A stretch of DNA of 64,000 nt from Viscum album (Eukaryota; Streptophyta; Magnoliopsida; Santalales; Viscaceae). Where the stretch lies: NCBI GenBank assembly GCA_963277665.1, contig OY728137.1, positions 1,173,748,670-1,173,812,669 of the forward strand, in the 5' to 3' direction. Shown one piece after another: positions 47,482 to 60,330 of the stretch (positions are counted from its first letter, which is position 1; every line of letters starts with the position of its first letter). Under the pieces are notes generated by a model. That model had not been told where the DNA came from and made no database searches. It saw nothing but the letters and a program-made list of their open reading frames with translations. A program made the position numbers and the translations under genes.

Positions 47482-47483
47482 CT
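47482..47483 (-). other. candidate splice acceptor before E3 gag
   Basis: GCCATTGTTTAG then AAATGG on the minus strand, two bases before the gag ATG. It aligns with GGCCATTATTTAG in E4 and with the TTTTTAG before the E2 gag ATG. Confidence 0.5.
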
Positions 47484-47967
47484 AAACAATGGCATAAACT
47501 AGATCAGTTTATGAATCAAAATACATAATCCTATACTTATAAAACACTTAACATAAATTGAACTATTTATGGATACAATCCATAATCATAAGAATGTTTT
47601 CATTGAGGAAGTATATACTCATAAACCCTTCATAATGATTTGTAAAGAAAATGGGAGTTATCCTAAGCATATCCCCGGGGAGTGTCGTAACAAAGAGTGC
47701 AGCAAGGCCCGTTGTCGTGCACCAGTTCCCGTTCGAGTCTAGCTCAAAGCGGTGTTTTCGGGTTTTACCCTTAGGTACATCTGTTCCAGAGCCGCCTCTA
47801 CCTGCTCGTATCCAGACAGGGATGTATTGCTCAGAAAACTCACCAAATCTCTACAATACCAATATTCTAGGAAGTTCTTCTATACTAATCCTCAAAATTT
47901 ATCTTAGATCTACGTGCTCTAATCAGAGTTTGTCTAAATCTTGCTTCCAAGGTTTGTACTAAACTTC

Positions 47968-47978
47968 CTCTGATACCA
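47968..47978 (-). other. E3 primer-binding site
   Basis: TGGTATCAGAG on the minus strand, an exact 11-base match to the initiator-methionine tRNA site, two bases from the LTR. Confidence 0.95.
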
Positions 47979-49605
47979 ACTGTAACGCCTCGACCCCAGT
48001 TACCTAGAGTCAGTGCATTATTACATAACATTGGCATGATCACAATAAAGATCAAATCTCGAAAGACCGATTGGTTTAGTAGCCTTGGAAACACTAGATA
48101 TATTCATAAGTCTTAAATTACATCATAAAGTGAAAAACTACTAGAACAACATATTGTCTCCATAATCCACACTCATATCCCCACATAATATCCCTACAGG
48201 TCATTCATAATTTACTTCTTCACTTCCTAGGAAAAATAAAACATAGAAAAGGGGTGAGCTCAAATGCCTAGTAAGGATACCAATATAGCGGAAACTTTCA
48301 TAAATAAGAATAAACATTTTAGGCAATGTATAACTAAAAAAAGCCTTTTAAACTTGAACTTCAACATAGTATGGCAAAATTAAAATGAAATAATTCCATT
48401 TACTTATTCACATGGATATTCTACTAATCAAATAATCACATGCAATATCAATAACCACTTTCATAATGATAGAATGCATAATGCCAGACTATCATAACCA
48501 CATAGCCAAGGCCTCGTGCCAAGACTACAAATAAGATTTTGCCAAGGCCTTGTGCCAAGACACTATTTTGTCTCATGAGACCTACCGATTCATCGAGGAG
48601 CTATAGCGGGCTCCACCCGTAACATATTAAGTCCAATGCATTCCCATATGAAAAGGTTTAAACATAACATAAACATTTGTATTAAAACTAGCATACGAAA
48701 TGTCAATACTTTCACCATAAATTATGAATGGTATAAAAATAGCACATCCATAGTCAAACATATCACAAAACCTTCAATTAAGTATAGAAGTTTTGTATCA
48801 TAATAAATCAACTTCAAATAAGCGTAAAATCTATCAAAGGATGTTGACATAGATGAAATCAAAACTCTTTTTAGATAAATATCTCTTTCTATTTTGAAAT
48901 CATTTAAGAGTCATATATTTATAAAATAAAACATTTTCTTTGAAAATATTCTTATAAGCTTGTAAGGGAAGCTTCGATGATTTTATAACGGTGGAAAATA
49001 ACCGCACCCGCCATATAAGTTAAAAAAACATTCTTACCTTAATTCTGTCGAAAAGGTTAAAAAGTACCTTTTTTGGAAAACGACGGAAAGATTCCTTTAT
49101 AGAACTCTTATAAAAAGTAAAACAAGGCTATAAATGACTTTAACCCATATTCTTTTAAATAGTAAAACTGTTTTGAAATACATTTTTAAGAAACATGGAT
49201 GTGGATGATAATGATGTCCCAGTAGACTATTACGTATAAACAACCTCGAATAATGAAGAGATTTTGAAGTAAACCCTTACCTTGTACTTTTCCTTGGTTG
49301 GGGGTAGGTTAACCTACTGTATAATAGTGAAATAATTGTTATTAAATTATACAATAATCATATACATTCATATGATATCATATATGATCTTTTAACATTG
49401 CTTTGTTAATAATATCTTAGTATTATCATCGTTTCGGGTGTTAACTTACTCGTTTTCTTTTATATGTTTTGTTAAGTAAGATATGTTTTCATGGATAGGT
49501 TGTATCTTAATCATATACAGAATTATATCAAGTCCTTAGATACTATTATTAATCATCAAATGAGAATTAAACTTGAATGGATACGATGGAGAATGAATCT
49601 TATCG

Positions 49606-49643
49606 CGTTCGTGGAGACAGTAGTCCGTACGTACGCACAAGCG
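49606..49643 (-). other. conserved stem-loop a, E3 5' LTR
   Basis: CGTTCGTG (49606-49613) and CACAAGCG (49636-49643). Relative to the other LTR, one A-T pair is a G-C pair and one position is now mismatched. Loop length is 22; the palindrome CGTACGTACG is kept. Confidence 0.8.
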
Positions 49644-49790
49644 AAAATATCATTCTTTTGATATTAAAATAATATATAATTGGATGGTATATAATATATA
49701 CAGAATTATTATCATGTTATATTTTTTATTTACATGAGTTACACATCATTATTATACCCATCCAAATAATAATTTATTGAATAACAATTA

Positions 49791-49835
49791 CACTACGACG
49801 TGGAGACGGTAAGTCGTACGTACGCACGTATGGTG
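49791..49835 (-). other. conserved stem-loop b, E3 5' LTR
   Basis: CACTACGACGTG pairs with CACGTATGGTG around a 22-base loop ending in CGTACGTACG. The outer TTGAATAACA and TGTTATTCAA stem is unchanged from the other LTR. Confidence 0.82.
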
Positions 49836-49995
49836 ACATGTTATTCAAAGGATAGAATAGTGAATATGGTTGTACCATATTTATAATAACATCACAGTAT
49901 ATATAAGATACTGGAGTTATTATTTTAGAATGGTAATAACAAAGAAAGAATAAGTGGAAGAAGAAAGGAACTTGGAAAAGGGTGGTGAAATCATT

Positions 49996-49997
49996 AC
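49996..49997 (-). other. predicted leader splice donor, E3 5' LTR
   Basis: GAAGAAGAG then GTAATGATTT. With the acceptor at 47482 it defines a 2.5 kb leader intron holding both stem-loops and the PBS. Confidence 0.5.
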
Positions 49998-50167
49998 CTC
50001 TTCTTCAGGTTCTTCCTTTTGATTTGATCAAAAGGGCTCCTTAGGTTGGCTTTATGATAAAACTAGGGACTCTAGGTTGTAGTGAGGGAAGTTCGGAGAT
50101 TATTTGGGCAGAGTTTGGCCGAACCAAAAGGCTTTGAAGGAGTGAAAAATGAGAAGGAGGAGTGCCC

Positions 50168-50174
50168 TTTTATA
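50168..50174 (-). promoter_or_regulatory. TATA box, E3 5' LTR
   Basis: TATAAAA then GGGCAC on the minus strand, about 170 bases upstream of the splice donor. Confidence 0.65.
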
Positions 50175-51758
50175 AGTGGGGTGAGGGGCACCTTTGGAAA
50201 AGCTAGAAATATTAATTTATAATTAATTCATATTCGGTTTTTAATGGATCCAAAGTGGATTATTTAAATTTTAAGGTGGTTATGGGTTGAAAATCACTCA
50301 ACCAATAGAATTTAGACAGGTTTGGGTTCTTATATTAACCTTATCTTTAAGTATTAACTCTAAGTTAATTAGTTTCACTTTTACAATGTCTCTTTGTATT
50401 TTTATATTATATGGTTAATAAACTTACCATATACATCCAAGAGACCCCCAAGTGGTCCATTAATGATAAAAATATCATTATATAAGTCTCTGGTCCGAAC
50501 CTTAGATTTTTAAGAATGTAATATCAATTAATAATATAATATTTGTTTTAAAACCTCTTTTATGTCAATTTTGACACTATTCAATAATTGATTTTTGTAA
50601 AACTCATAAAAGAATTATTACTTAGAAAAAAGTTAATTAAATCAATCCTAAAATTTCATATTAACCTAAAAAATTAGTGTAGTTCATAAAAAGTCTCATA
50701 TTATATTTATTTGGGTATTTATAATATCAAATATTATAATTTTTTCATTAATTAGGTAATTACTACATCATCATTGTGTCATAAATAAATTAAATTATTT
50801 AATGTCTAAAAATTATAAATAAATAATAATTATGTAGGAAATATTTTTATCTTTATAATGAATATTTATAGTCGAACATCCAACATATATAACCCTATGT
50901 AAAAATTGTTTTTCTAAAAGATATATGCTTGTGTCATTTTTGTATTCATTTTAACTTAATTAAAATAAAGTGTCCCTTTCACCTACAAGTGGCTCCATGG
51001 GGTCCCAAAATCGACCCAAAGATTCCCATGGTCGGACAAGTATCCACCAATAAGGTTAGGACACGTTTTAGGGTAATTTAGTATTATTATAATATTATTT
51101 TTTAACCCTTATTTACTGAATTTACCCTTAACCATGGTAAATAAAATATTTACCGCAGTAATTATTCAAAATATCTAAAAATAAAAGTTACCTATTTACA
51201 AAATTTGAACATCCTGATTCCATATATGGAATCCATTTTTCCAAATTCAAAACACAGAAGTGACAGAAATTAATTTAAAATTAATTCCTGTTGTCAAAAC
51301 AAAACGCATGTTTTTAAGATATAATAACTATCAAAAGTTTGATACTTGTTTATGTTCGGTTTAATTGTGAAATTATGTCCAATGACCAACATTTTATTAA
51401 ATGGTAAAAATATATTCTAAATATACTTTATAACCACTCAAATTCATAATTTATCACTATTAATTATTTTGATTAAAAAAGTTATTTTTAATTAAAATTT
51501 AGTAATTTTCACTATTCATCAAAATATTAAAGTTATCCGAAAAGTACCAAAATTTAACCTTAGGCTAAATTCGATATTATGAATCTAAAAATGAAGTCCA
51601 TTTTGAAATATAAAATATATATAATTTCAAAAAGTAGGTATTACTATTCATAATGGCTAGTTTGATTGGTTATGGTGTGTTAGAACTCGGTGTTGCGTAC
51701 AACACACGCTATCACATAATCCAAAGAGAAGCATACTGTAGAATCTTGGGGTGTTACA

Positions 51759-51763
51759 TTGAT
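51759..51763. repeat. target-site duplication TTGAT (right) of E3
   Basis: Matches 39194-39198 exactly. Confidence 0.92.
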
Positions 51764-53958
51764 ATACATTTAATGAAGTGAAATGATAACATAATTATAA
51801 AAGTAGGACTTTGAGTTATCCTTAACTGATTTTCACCACGGGTTATTATAGGATATGAATACATTTTAAGGTTGGAATGAGTATGATTCTTGTATGATAT
51901 ATAATATGATCATGAGGCATAAAATGGGGGGTTTTAATTGGATAACCCATGAAGTATACCATGTGGAGTGTCATACACTATAATTTTTTTTATACCAGGG
52001 GTGTTCGGTTCATATTTAGAGTCCCCAATACTTGAGGTTTCTGAGAAACTTATCATTTGAACCTGTATACTTTGATACCTTTCTTGTGAAAACCTTAAGG
52101 CATAGATAATCAGGGGTGGTTTGGTATGTTGTTGATCAGGTCCTCAGTTAGATCTAAACAATGAAGGGATTTATACTCTTATATAAAGGGTATAAAATAT
52201 GGGACATTCATTGAGATATATTGAGGAATTGTGAGGTCAAAACTAGATAATACATATGATGTGGTTATCTATTTAGCTGAGGGACATGTGATGTGCTCAT
52301 CCATAATATTGGATAACATATGGCGTATTAATTATCTTGGCCAGTCAATATTAAATGAATAAAGAATGTATGAGTTTGATATATGGGATTGGCATAATCT
52401 ATTTACCATGGTCACCTAATGTACTAGAAAAAGGTATCATATCAAAATGTATACTTACAAATATTCAACCTGTAGAACACAAATATTAAGATACATGTGT
52501 TTGATGGAGACCAAAACATATTCATTTATATCTTGGATAGTATTGATGCTTTTCTAGAAGTATCTATTAGCTTACATTTATAGATTCAATGATTCATATC
52601 TGTTTTCAATGTAATAAAGGCATATGGGGTCACACTTTATGTTTGCCTTACTGTGGATTGAGTTTGACTTAAAGAGTTTCTATAAAATTGTTTTATAATT
52701 AATCCAAAATAGTTTTTGATAGGTATTCACAAGGTGTTGTGTATGATGAAATAAAAGGTCTAGTTGATGATATATTTACAAAAGCATTTCAGAATATAAC
52801 AAAAAGTAATTTTAGATATAATTTAACACGTTATTATATATAAAATACAGTAAGGTGATATTAAACAAAGTCTATGGGGATTTATTACTAAGGGTAGATT
52901 GAAGAATATTTTCTCTAAAGACTTAAACTCATATGATGAGTTTTGTCCATATCATTTTATATGATATTTCCATATTGTTGGATATGATATGTCCCACCCA
53001 CTACCTTTATATGAAAATATATTTCATGGATGTCATATGATATATGATAAAATTTGTAACTCTTCTAGCTATAAGCTATCATAATTAATGTGTTTCATTA
53101 ATTAAAAATGCATGGGAGGAAGTAAGATTAATTTTTGTGATTAACATATAAACTACTGAATCTATTTACTCATTCATTATAAATAAATAAAAAATTTATG
53201 TAACTCTATGAGTTTCTTTCATGATTATTTAATAATCGTCTACCATTCAATGGTGTGTTTGTGTATCTATAAAAACCATTCTACCCGAATAAATCTTTGT
53301 GTCCTATATTTATATTATGAGTTTCTAATATATTGTGAGAGTGAGAATAATCCTATAAATTTGATGGAAAATTATTTGAAACCGTGGATACAACATGTAA
53401 GAGGTATATGTTTAGGATATATCTTGTCGATGTTTATCAAACATGGATGGATATGGTTGCATCAATGGCTCTATGATGATTGGTATGCACCCTATTTATT
53501 CATTTATATTATAGCATTGTATTAGTTTTACTGTATGGTTGATCTTGGTTTATGGGTTTCTATATTTCATCCAATAATTACTTTCATAATTAAAATTACC
53601 TTATAAACCTATAAATTTAAAGAATACATACATTTAGTGGTATAACCTAGAAAATGTGAATCTATATAAGTTAAATCAATTTTGGCTCCCTAAAAGTGTA
53701 ATTGAAAAATGATAAAGTGTGTGGATTATTTCAATAAGTTAGTGCCATTTCCAATGATATTGTATTTAATTACTCTCTAAAGGATTGATTTGGTCAGACA
53801 TGTCTTCTCCCAAACCTTATGACAATGATGTTTCTATTTGTTCCAACTTTTTATATAAAGGCTATGAATCAGGTTATGATGGTGGAGGAGAACATGGATA
53901 AATCATTAAAAGTAGGTGATGGTTCTTCTATACCAAGTAGTGATAGAAGAAAAAAATT
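51764..53958. repeat. old repeat copy B, part 2
   Basis: Continues copy B after E3. It contains the empty version of the E2 target (GAGGGACATGTGATGTGCTC, about 52281-52300) and aligns with copy A part 3 to about 53570. From there to 53958 I cannot align it to copy A. The 105-codon frame at 53208-53525 is not matched by an open frame in copy A, so it is likely chance. Confidence 0.6.
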
Positions 53959-54795
53959 TATGACACCCTATTATTTTATGGTATGTATCTTCATAAAGAA
54001 ATTTAATTTATTTGATATCCTATATTGCATTAAACACTGATTTTAAACAAACCGTGATATAATATTTACATGACCGTTGGAAAAGTAATGTAACCTTTAG
54101 GAATAGTAATGCAACCATTAGAATAATAAACTCACCTATGAAAGTATAAATAAATTTTATGTATCATATAAATGAAAATATGATATATTTATATCATGAA
54201 ATAAGTAAATAAATGTTTTAGAATTTATAAATTAAGTGTTTTTATTTTTGTGAAACATAAATGTTTATTTATATTTTTATAATTTATATAATCATTTAAA
54301 ATAAAATTTATTTTCATAATTTTTTTCAATAAAATAATATATTTTTTCATTATAACTATAATATAATTTTATGAGACCATACATAATTTTTAAAAGTGTT
54401 TTAAAACCTAGTATAATATTAAAAGAGGTAATTATCAAATAAATGACAATTTTAATTAAAATTGAAATTTATCATATTTAGAAAATCATTTTCATAGAAT
54501 GGAGTAAATATTTTAAATCTATAAATAAAAAATAGTTAGGGTGATTTTTTTAGATTTTTCTAAAATAGTAGCATTGTTGGTGAATAGTGAAATACAGTAA
54601 TTTACAGTATTTAACATTATAAGTAAATAAATTAATTATTGAGTTATATATGATGTATTAATGATGTAATAAACCAATATTTATAAATCAAATTCTCTGT
54701 TTACTTTATTTGGTCATGGGTATCAACACTATTGATAGTTTGGATCCAAAATAATAAACCAATGAAAAAATAAAAAAAACACCCCTCTCATCCCC

Positions 54796-54803
54796 TATAA
54801 ATA
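54796..54803 (+). promoter_or_regulatory. TATA box, E4 5' LTR
   Basis: CCCC then TATAAATA then ACACCCCTC; the same block is in the 3' LTR at 62742-62749. Confidence 0.65.
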
Positions 54804-54971
54804 ACACCCCTCACCGCCCATTCTCCTATCAAATTATAAGCCATTAATATTATATAAATTATTACCAATTCAATTTTAAATCCTCTACCCCATTTAAAAG
54901 ACCATATAAAGTTACCAAAAGACCAAATCAAAATGTCTTAAGAAGGTTCCCAAGGAGACGACATTCAATAG

Positions 54972-54973
54972 GT
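54972..54973 (+). other. predicted leader splice donor, E4
   Basis: ACATTCAATAG then GTAAAATAC. The 3' LTR keeps it as TATTCAAGAG then GTAAAATCC (62918). Confidence 0.5.
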
Positions 54974-54990
54974 AAAATACTCTTTCTTTA

Positions 54991-55016
54991 TCTTTTATTT
55001 TATTTTATTTTATTTT
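54991..55016. repeat. ATTTT pentanucleotide microsatellite
   Basis: About five units directly after the splice donor; not expanded in the 3' LTR copy. Confidence 0.85.
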
Positions 55017-55141
55017 CTTATCTCTCTTCACATACCCATATCCATAGTGGAATTATAACTATAGTATCTTATGTAAACTATAATTTTATTTTTTTAATGG
55101 AATATCTATCATCAAATTTCTTCTCTTCTCCTTTTTGTCTA

Positions 55142-55205
55142 AAAATGAAAACATCATCCTTGACTTGTCAATTCATCGCCTTCATGGATGAGAAGTTTTC
55201 ATTTT
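55142..55205 (+). other. conserved-position stem-loop, E4 5' LTR
   Basis: Outer stem AAAATGAAAAC (55142-55152) with GTTTTCATTTT (55195-55205), 11 perfect pairs. Inner stem CATCC (55155-55159) with GGATG (55186-55190). The loop is 26 bases and lacks the CGTACGTACG palindrome. It is placed downstream of TATA and donor, as in E1-E3, and the outer stem resembles E2's AAATGAAA/TTTCATTT. Confidence 0.65.
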
Positions 55206-57324
55206 CCATTACCACCATCAAGTATGGTCATAAAACCGTTATTATGGTTAAATAATATTTTAATATACGTATTATAAGTTATATCATGTTATAGAACCAA
55301 TATATAAATATAATATTAAATAAAATGATGCAAGTTCGTGATGGTCGTAAAAACCACCAAAATAATTAAGACATTTTCATCAATGTTTTATCTAATGAAC
55401 AATCACCATACAATATAACCAAATTATATATAAGAACATTTATACTTTTATAATTTCATTAATATAGAATAATTTTAAATCTGGATATATTATTCCCTTT
55501 TTAAAAGAAATCCCATATTTACACTCAAGGGAACCGAGCATAAAACCGTGAAACGAACGCTCTTGGAACAATGAAATTAAACATTATAACTCATCAAAAC
55601 AACCCTAAATGAATATAATAAAATTATAATAAATAAAATATATGTTTAGTAGTTTATTAGTAAATTAATTAATGAATATAATTTGATTATCAAGAACATT
55701 AATTACAATTACTGATCTCTTTTATACATTAGTAAGGGGTTTATCATCTCACTTGTATTTCTGTGAGATATTCCTTAATCAACACTTATTTTTTGGGTGT
55801 AGTGTATATATATTTCCCTTTGATATATAATATAATTAATATAATTATATTTATGTTATTTAATGTTTCATTTTATGATCATTAATTTTATGGGGCATAC
55901 AATTTGACTGATTATAAAGAGGTAAGGGGTTTCTCATCATACTTTTATTTCTATGAGATATGCCTTATTCACCACTTATTTCATGTTTTTGGTTTATGTA
56001 TACTGTCCATTGATATAAAATATCACGAATCACTTAATATTCATTGTATTCAATGTTTTATTTTATGATTATTAATTTTTGGGACAAAATATTTGATTGA
56101 TTATAATGTGGTAAGGGATATCTTAACTCAATTTTAATTCATTGGGTTAAACTTATATTCCATTTATTATGTAATGAAAATTTTATGTGTAAAATCACTT
56201 TTCATTATCTTATTTTTAATTTCTACCTGTTTTATGTGTATTTATAGTGAATACAATAATCAAATCATTTAATTAATGATTTGTTCCATATAAGGGAGTT
56301 TATCTCAATTTTATTTCATTGAGGCATATTTTTGATGTTATGCACCTATTTTATCTTCAATGGTGTATATACTCACCCTTTTATTTATGATCATAATTCA
56401 TTGAATATTTAATGAAATATCCATATTTCTTGTATCATGTATATGATTATTTCTTAAGTAATATACCAATTTTGAATATGGTGTTTATATTGAAATTTAT
56501 TTTATTAACTGGGAAATAATGTTAAATATGTATCTTTTACTCAATACATATTTTTTTTAGGGAATATTAATTAATGAATTAAATCGATCAGTTTGATATT
56601 TTAGTAATGATTTTGACATGAAAACATCGGTGGGGAATGGTTATTGATAACCCCTCAAATCATCAGTGGTATCATGAGAAGATAAAGTTGGAAAAATTAA
56701 ATGTGTTTTTACCCAAAATGATTAAACTATCTTGTGAATGGTATTAATTGTAGGGGTACTATAATAACTGAGATCTTGTAATCAAAATTATTAATAATTT
56801 CATTATTTAATATTTCTGTTATTATTATCCATGATATTTTCACTACTTTATTATCTATGGATTCAGATTGTACTTAAGTTATTTATTAAAGGTAATTTAT
56901 TTCCAATAATTTACATTTCCAAAATTATTATGCCTTATCGTATCATGATTGAAAAGTTTTTTATTACATGGAATGTATTTCTGTTGTATATTTCTTTCCA
57001 TATTGATTATGCTTCATTTATTATTGATTCATTAAAGTTTATATTGTATTTAACCCTTTAATGATCATTTTACCTCTTTCTTTTAATTTTTCTCTTTTTC
57101 CTAGAATATGAAGATGAAATGTTTGATTGGGTTTATGGAATCATTTTATTATCATTTTTTTATTTTTTATATTTGATTAAAATTTTAATATGGGGACCAT
57201 GTATGTATCTAGTTCGTTTAAACTACTAAACTATTATATTATTTGGGATCTGAATCTTGTATATATACCAATGTAATAATGTAAGGAACTAACTACAGGC
57301 TACCACGGTCTGGGTCTTCACAAT

Positions 57325-57335
57325 TGTAATCATAG
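57325..57335 (+). other. E4 degenerate primer-binding site
   Basis: TGTAATCATAG matches TGGTATCAGAG at 8 of 11 positions, two bases after the LTR. The following AAGGTTTAGTA aligns with the E3 leader. Confidence 0.7.
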
Positions 57336-57475
57336 AAGGTTTAGTAAATAATATTGGTACTAGATGTTAAGTAAACATGGTAATTATAAGAGTTAATTAT
57401 AGTGATTTTTTGAATCAATACTCATGATTATTTTGAGCTAACTTAGTGTGGGCCATTATTTAGTGGTGTCTCCTA

Positions 57476-58420
57476 ATGGAAGGAAAGGAATTAATACATG
57501 TAGACAATGTAGGGATTCCCCCACTGATAAATTCAACATAGTTAGTGTTGGCATTGAGTAGATCATGAACATATTAGAAAAAAATTACTTAGGTTATGAA
57601 GAATAACCACACTACACCTATGTTAGACTGTGTCATGCAGAAGAAGTCCCCATCTTTTAGTGGGAATACTAGTCCAATGGTAGCTGAGTAATGGATTAAG
57701 TACCATGAAAATATATTTTTGGAAATGGGATGTGACGAAAAGGAAAAAAGAATTAATAGTGTTATATTGCCTCATGGGTGATGTATATAAATAGTGGTTA
57801 TTGTTCAAGAATACTAATGAGGATGATAAAATATAAGACATATAATGGATAAATTTTAAATAAAATTTCTTCAAATTTTTTTCTCTCAAGATAAGAAATC
57901 TAAAATGAAGGGAAAATTTCTTAATTTAATGTAAAATAAATATGTGAGTGTTACAAAGTATGATTATACATTCAAAATACTATCCATGTATGCTATATAT
58001 TACATACATGATTTAGAAAACAAGAATGACCATTTCATTGAATTTCTTAAGCCATGTCTCTGATGGGAACTGGCATATAAAACATTTTCATCATATGATG
58101 AAATGGATTTAGGTGCCATCAAAATAGAGAAGGAATTTTCAAGATCATATATTTTCAAGTGAAATCAATAGAATAAGTGTTCTTATAATAACCATTAAGA
58201 AGTTAAAGGGTCAAAGTAAATTAAGGGATAAAAAAATTGAGATTATTTTTTTTGGAAAGAATCATCTTAGTAAATGATTGAAAGGCATGGGAGTTTGTTA
58301 TAATTTTGAAGAAAATGGTCATAAAGATAATGAAATAAATCTAAAAAAACAAATATATGATGTTAAATTATTTAAATATAATGAAAATGGGCATAATTCA
58401 AATCAATGTCATGAGATTCA
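57476..58420 (+). pseudogene. E4 gag remnant
   Basis: It starts at ATGGAAGGAAAGGAAT, aligned with the E3 gag start, after a GGCCATTATTTAG acceptor (57462-57463). The zinc-knuckle end is at about 58370-58412. NENGHNSNQC keeps the His and last Cys of CX2CX4HX4C; the earlier Cys positions are lost (Tyr at the second). The capsid part is full of stops and shifts. Confidence 0.75.
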
Positions 58421-58990
58421 GGAGAATTTACCATAGAAAAGGCCAATGAGAGATGTCCAAGCTTATGTGATCACCAAAACTAATGTCAAAGTACCCAATG
58501 ATGTGGTGGAATAATATTATTCCTATTATAAAATTTATCCAATGATTTATTTTATTTTGGATCACCACACACTTTTTAATATACCCATTTTCCTCAAAAA
58601 TTTCACATTTTCCTTTTAACTGAATATGGGATTTTTCGGTCAGACTTTCTTATAGAAGTCTCATTGCAACCAAAATGTGTTGGGTAGTCCACATTATGGA
58701 AAAAATATGGGATTTATTTTATGACTTTAACAGTGTAACAATGGTTGAATTTTATATAAACTTTATTGTGGAATGGATTTGAAAATTTTATATGAATGTT
58801 TATTGTAAGAGGAATTAAATTATGATTTGTGTGGAAGATATATAATTCCTCATCTTTAGAGTAGAAAAATCAGCATTTGATTCTTATCTATATCCAACCC
58901 TAGTATCTCTAATAAATTTAATTATTGGGGAGGAATAGGAAAAACATCTAGGGATGAGGAAGGTAATAACAAAATTGATAAAATACTAAT
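58421..58990 (+). pseudogene. E4 protease remnant and spacer
   Basis: QAYVITKTNV and VPNDVVE (58465-58510) align with the E3 stretch just before its protease. The protease itself is degraded; GMD at about 58772-58780 is what remains of the ILGMDWL element. LFRVEKSAFDSYLYP and LINLIIGEE (58850-58930) match the E3 spacer before RT. Confidence 0.7.
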
Positions 58991-59935
58991 TTTATAGAAA
59001 TAAATACATGTATTTTATGAGGAATTACCTAGACACCCCCATAGAATAAAGTTTAGTTTTCCATTCATTTAATCCCTGATGAAAAAACTATATCAAATAA
59101 TCCTTAAAGAATGGACATTGTAGAATTAGTGGATCTGAATAAACAACTAGTTGAGTTAAGTAATAAAGGATTTATTATCCCTAGTGTTTCTCTATGGGGA
59201 TACCACATTCTCTTTGCTAAAAATAATTATGGATCCCTGAGGTTGTGCATTGACTATATAGAAATAAATGTGATTAAAATTAAGAAAAAGTATCCTCTGC
59301 CTATCTTTGATGATTTATTTGATCAAATTAATGGATCTCAATATTTCTCAATGGTTTAACTTTGTTATGGGTATTATCAATTTCAATTAAAGAAGGAAGA
59401 TCTTTTGAAGACATCTTTTTTAGATGAGGTATGGACATTATGATTTTACAATAATTCCTTTTGGATTGACAAATGAACCGTTAGTTTTCATGGATATAAT
59501 GAATAGAGTATTCAAAGAATATATTTTTTATTTTATTATAGTATTCATTGATGATATTATAGTGTATTCTAAAATCTATTAAGACTAATAAAATAACTTT
59601 CGGATCATTCTTGAGACTCTCAATGGGAAAGAGTTATATCGTAAATTTAGAATGTTTGAATTTTCGATACATGACATTTCTATTCATGACCATATTATCT
59701 TTAAGTATAGAATCTTAGTTGATCATGTAAAGACAAAGGAAATACAATAATTACCTATCCCAATAAGCTAAAATGAGGTGCACAATTTCATTGGTTTAGT
59801 AGGTTACTATCAATGTTCTGTTTAGAATTTTTCTAGTTTGGCAAGCCCATTAACCAAAGAAAGACATTAAGAGGTTACATTCATATTGAAAAAAGAATGT
59901 GAAAAATGTTTAAAATAATTGAATAGAATATTATT
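58991..59935 (+). pseudogene. E4 reverse transcriptase remnant
   Basis: The open stretch 59111-59359 carries [31 protein letters not shown] and [15 protein letters not shown]. The catalytic block [11 protein letters not shown] survives at 59541-59573, with FIDD intact. Stops follow YFSMV and lie around the FGLTN region, and the frame shifts several times. Confidence 0.9.
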
Positions 59936-60330
59936 CAATGTCTGCTTTTGGTTTTTGATATAAAATGGGGGTATCGAAGAAAGGAATCAGTTGTGCCCTT
60001 ATGAAAAAAATGATAAAGTTATTTCATATGAATCAAGGTAGTTGAAGATTTATGATTTTTTATCAAACACATTATATTGAGTTAGCAGCCATAATCCTTT
60101 ATATGAAGATATGGAGACACTATCTCTAGGGTGAATGATATTAGATATATTTGTATAATAAGATTTTGAAATACATCTTTAAATAGAAATAACTAAACAT
60201 AAGGAAAATAGGATGGCTTGAATTAATCAAAGACTATGATTTCTCAATACACTATGACCCAAGAAAAGAAAATAAGGTAGCAGATGAATTAAACTAGAAA
60301 GATCAAGAACTTATAACCAAAATGAGGATT
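59936..60330 (+). pseudogene. E4 RNase H remnant
   Basis: SKKGISCALMKK-like sequence near 59970-60010, ELAAIILYMKIWRHYL at about 60079-60126 (Glu block) and KENKVADELN at about 60265-60295 (final Asp block). Out of frame with each other and broken by stops. Confidence 0.82.

Larger units (their letters stand above)
39199..51758 (-). mobile_element. E3: full-length Ty3 chromovirus (Tekay/Del-like), inactivated
   Basis: A 12.56 kb element on the minus strand. Its 5' LTR is 47981-51758, the PBS is 47968-47978, gag to chromodomain run from 47479 down to 43016, the PPT is 42971-42984 and the 3' LTR is 39199-42970. The perfect 5-base duplication TTGAT flanks it. Domain order PR-RT-RNaseH-IN with a C-terminal GPY/F and chromodomain-like tail is that of Ty3 chromoviruses; the tail wording (VKVL..NHKMEEATWEP) is Tekay/Del-like. 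LTRs differ at about 9 of 180 positions compared at one end. At least ten in-frame stops and one or more frameshifts make it non-functional. Confidence 0.97.
47981..51758 (-). repeat. E3 5' LTR
   Basis: 3778 bp, partner of 39199-42970. It carries the functional copies of the TATA box (50168-50174), splice donor (49997-49996), stem-loop b (49791-49835, with outer TTGAATAACA/TGTTATTCAA) and stem-loop a (49606-49643). Confidence 0.96.
53959..57322 (+). repeat. E4 5' LTR
   Basis: 3.36 kb, ending GGGTCTTCACA before the PBS. It carries a TATA box (54796-54803), a splice donor (54972), an ATTTT microsatellite and a stem-loop (55142-55205). The frame at 56831-57061 is unsupported. Confidence 0.85.

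Noticed and set aside
47651..47962. 103-codon plus-strand open frame
   Set aside because: It is antisense to the E3 leader next to the PBS and is not open in the aligned E1 leader.
53208..53525. 105-codon open frame
   Set aside because: Composition is that of AT-rich random sequence and the aligned part of copy A (about 25200-25600) is not open.
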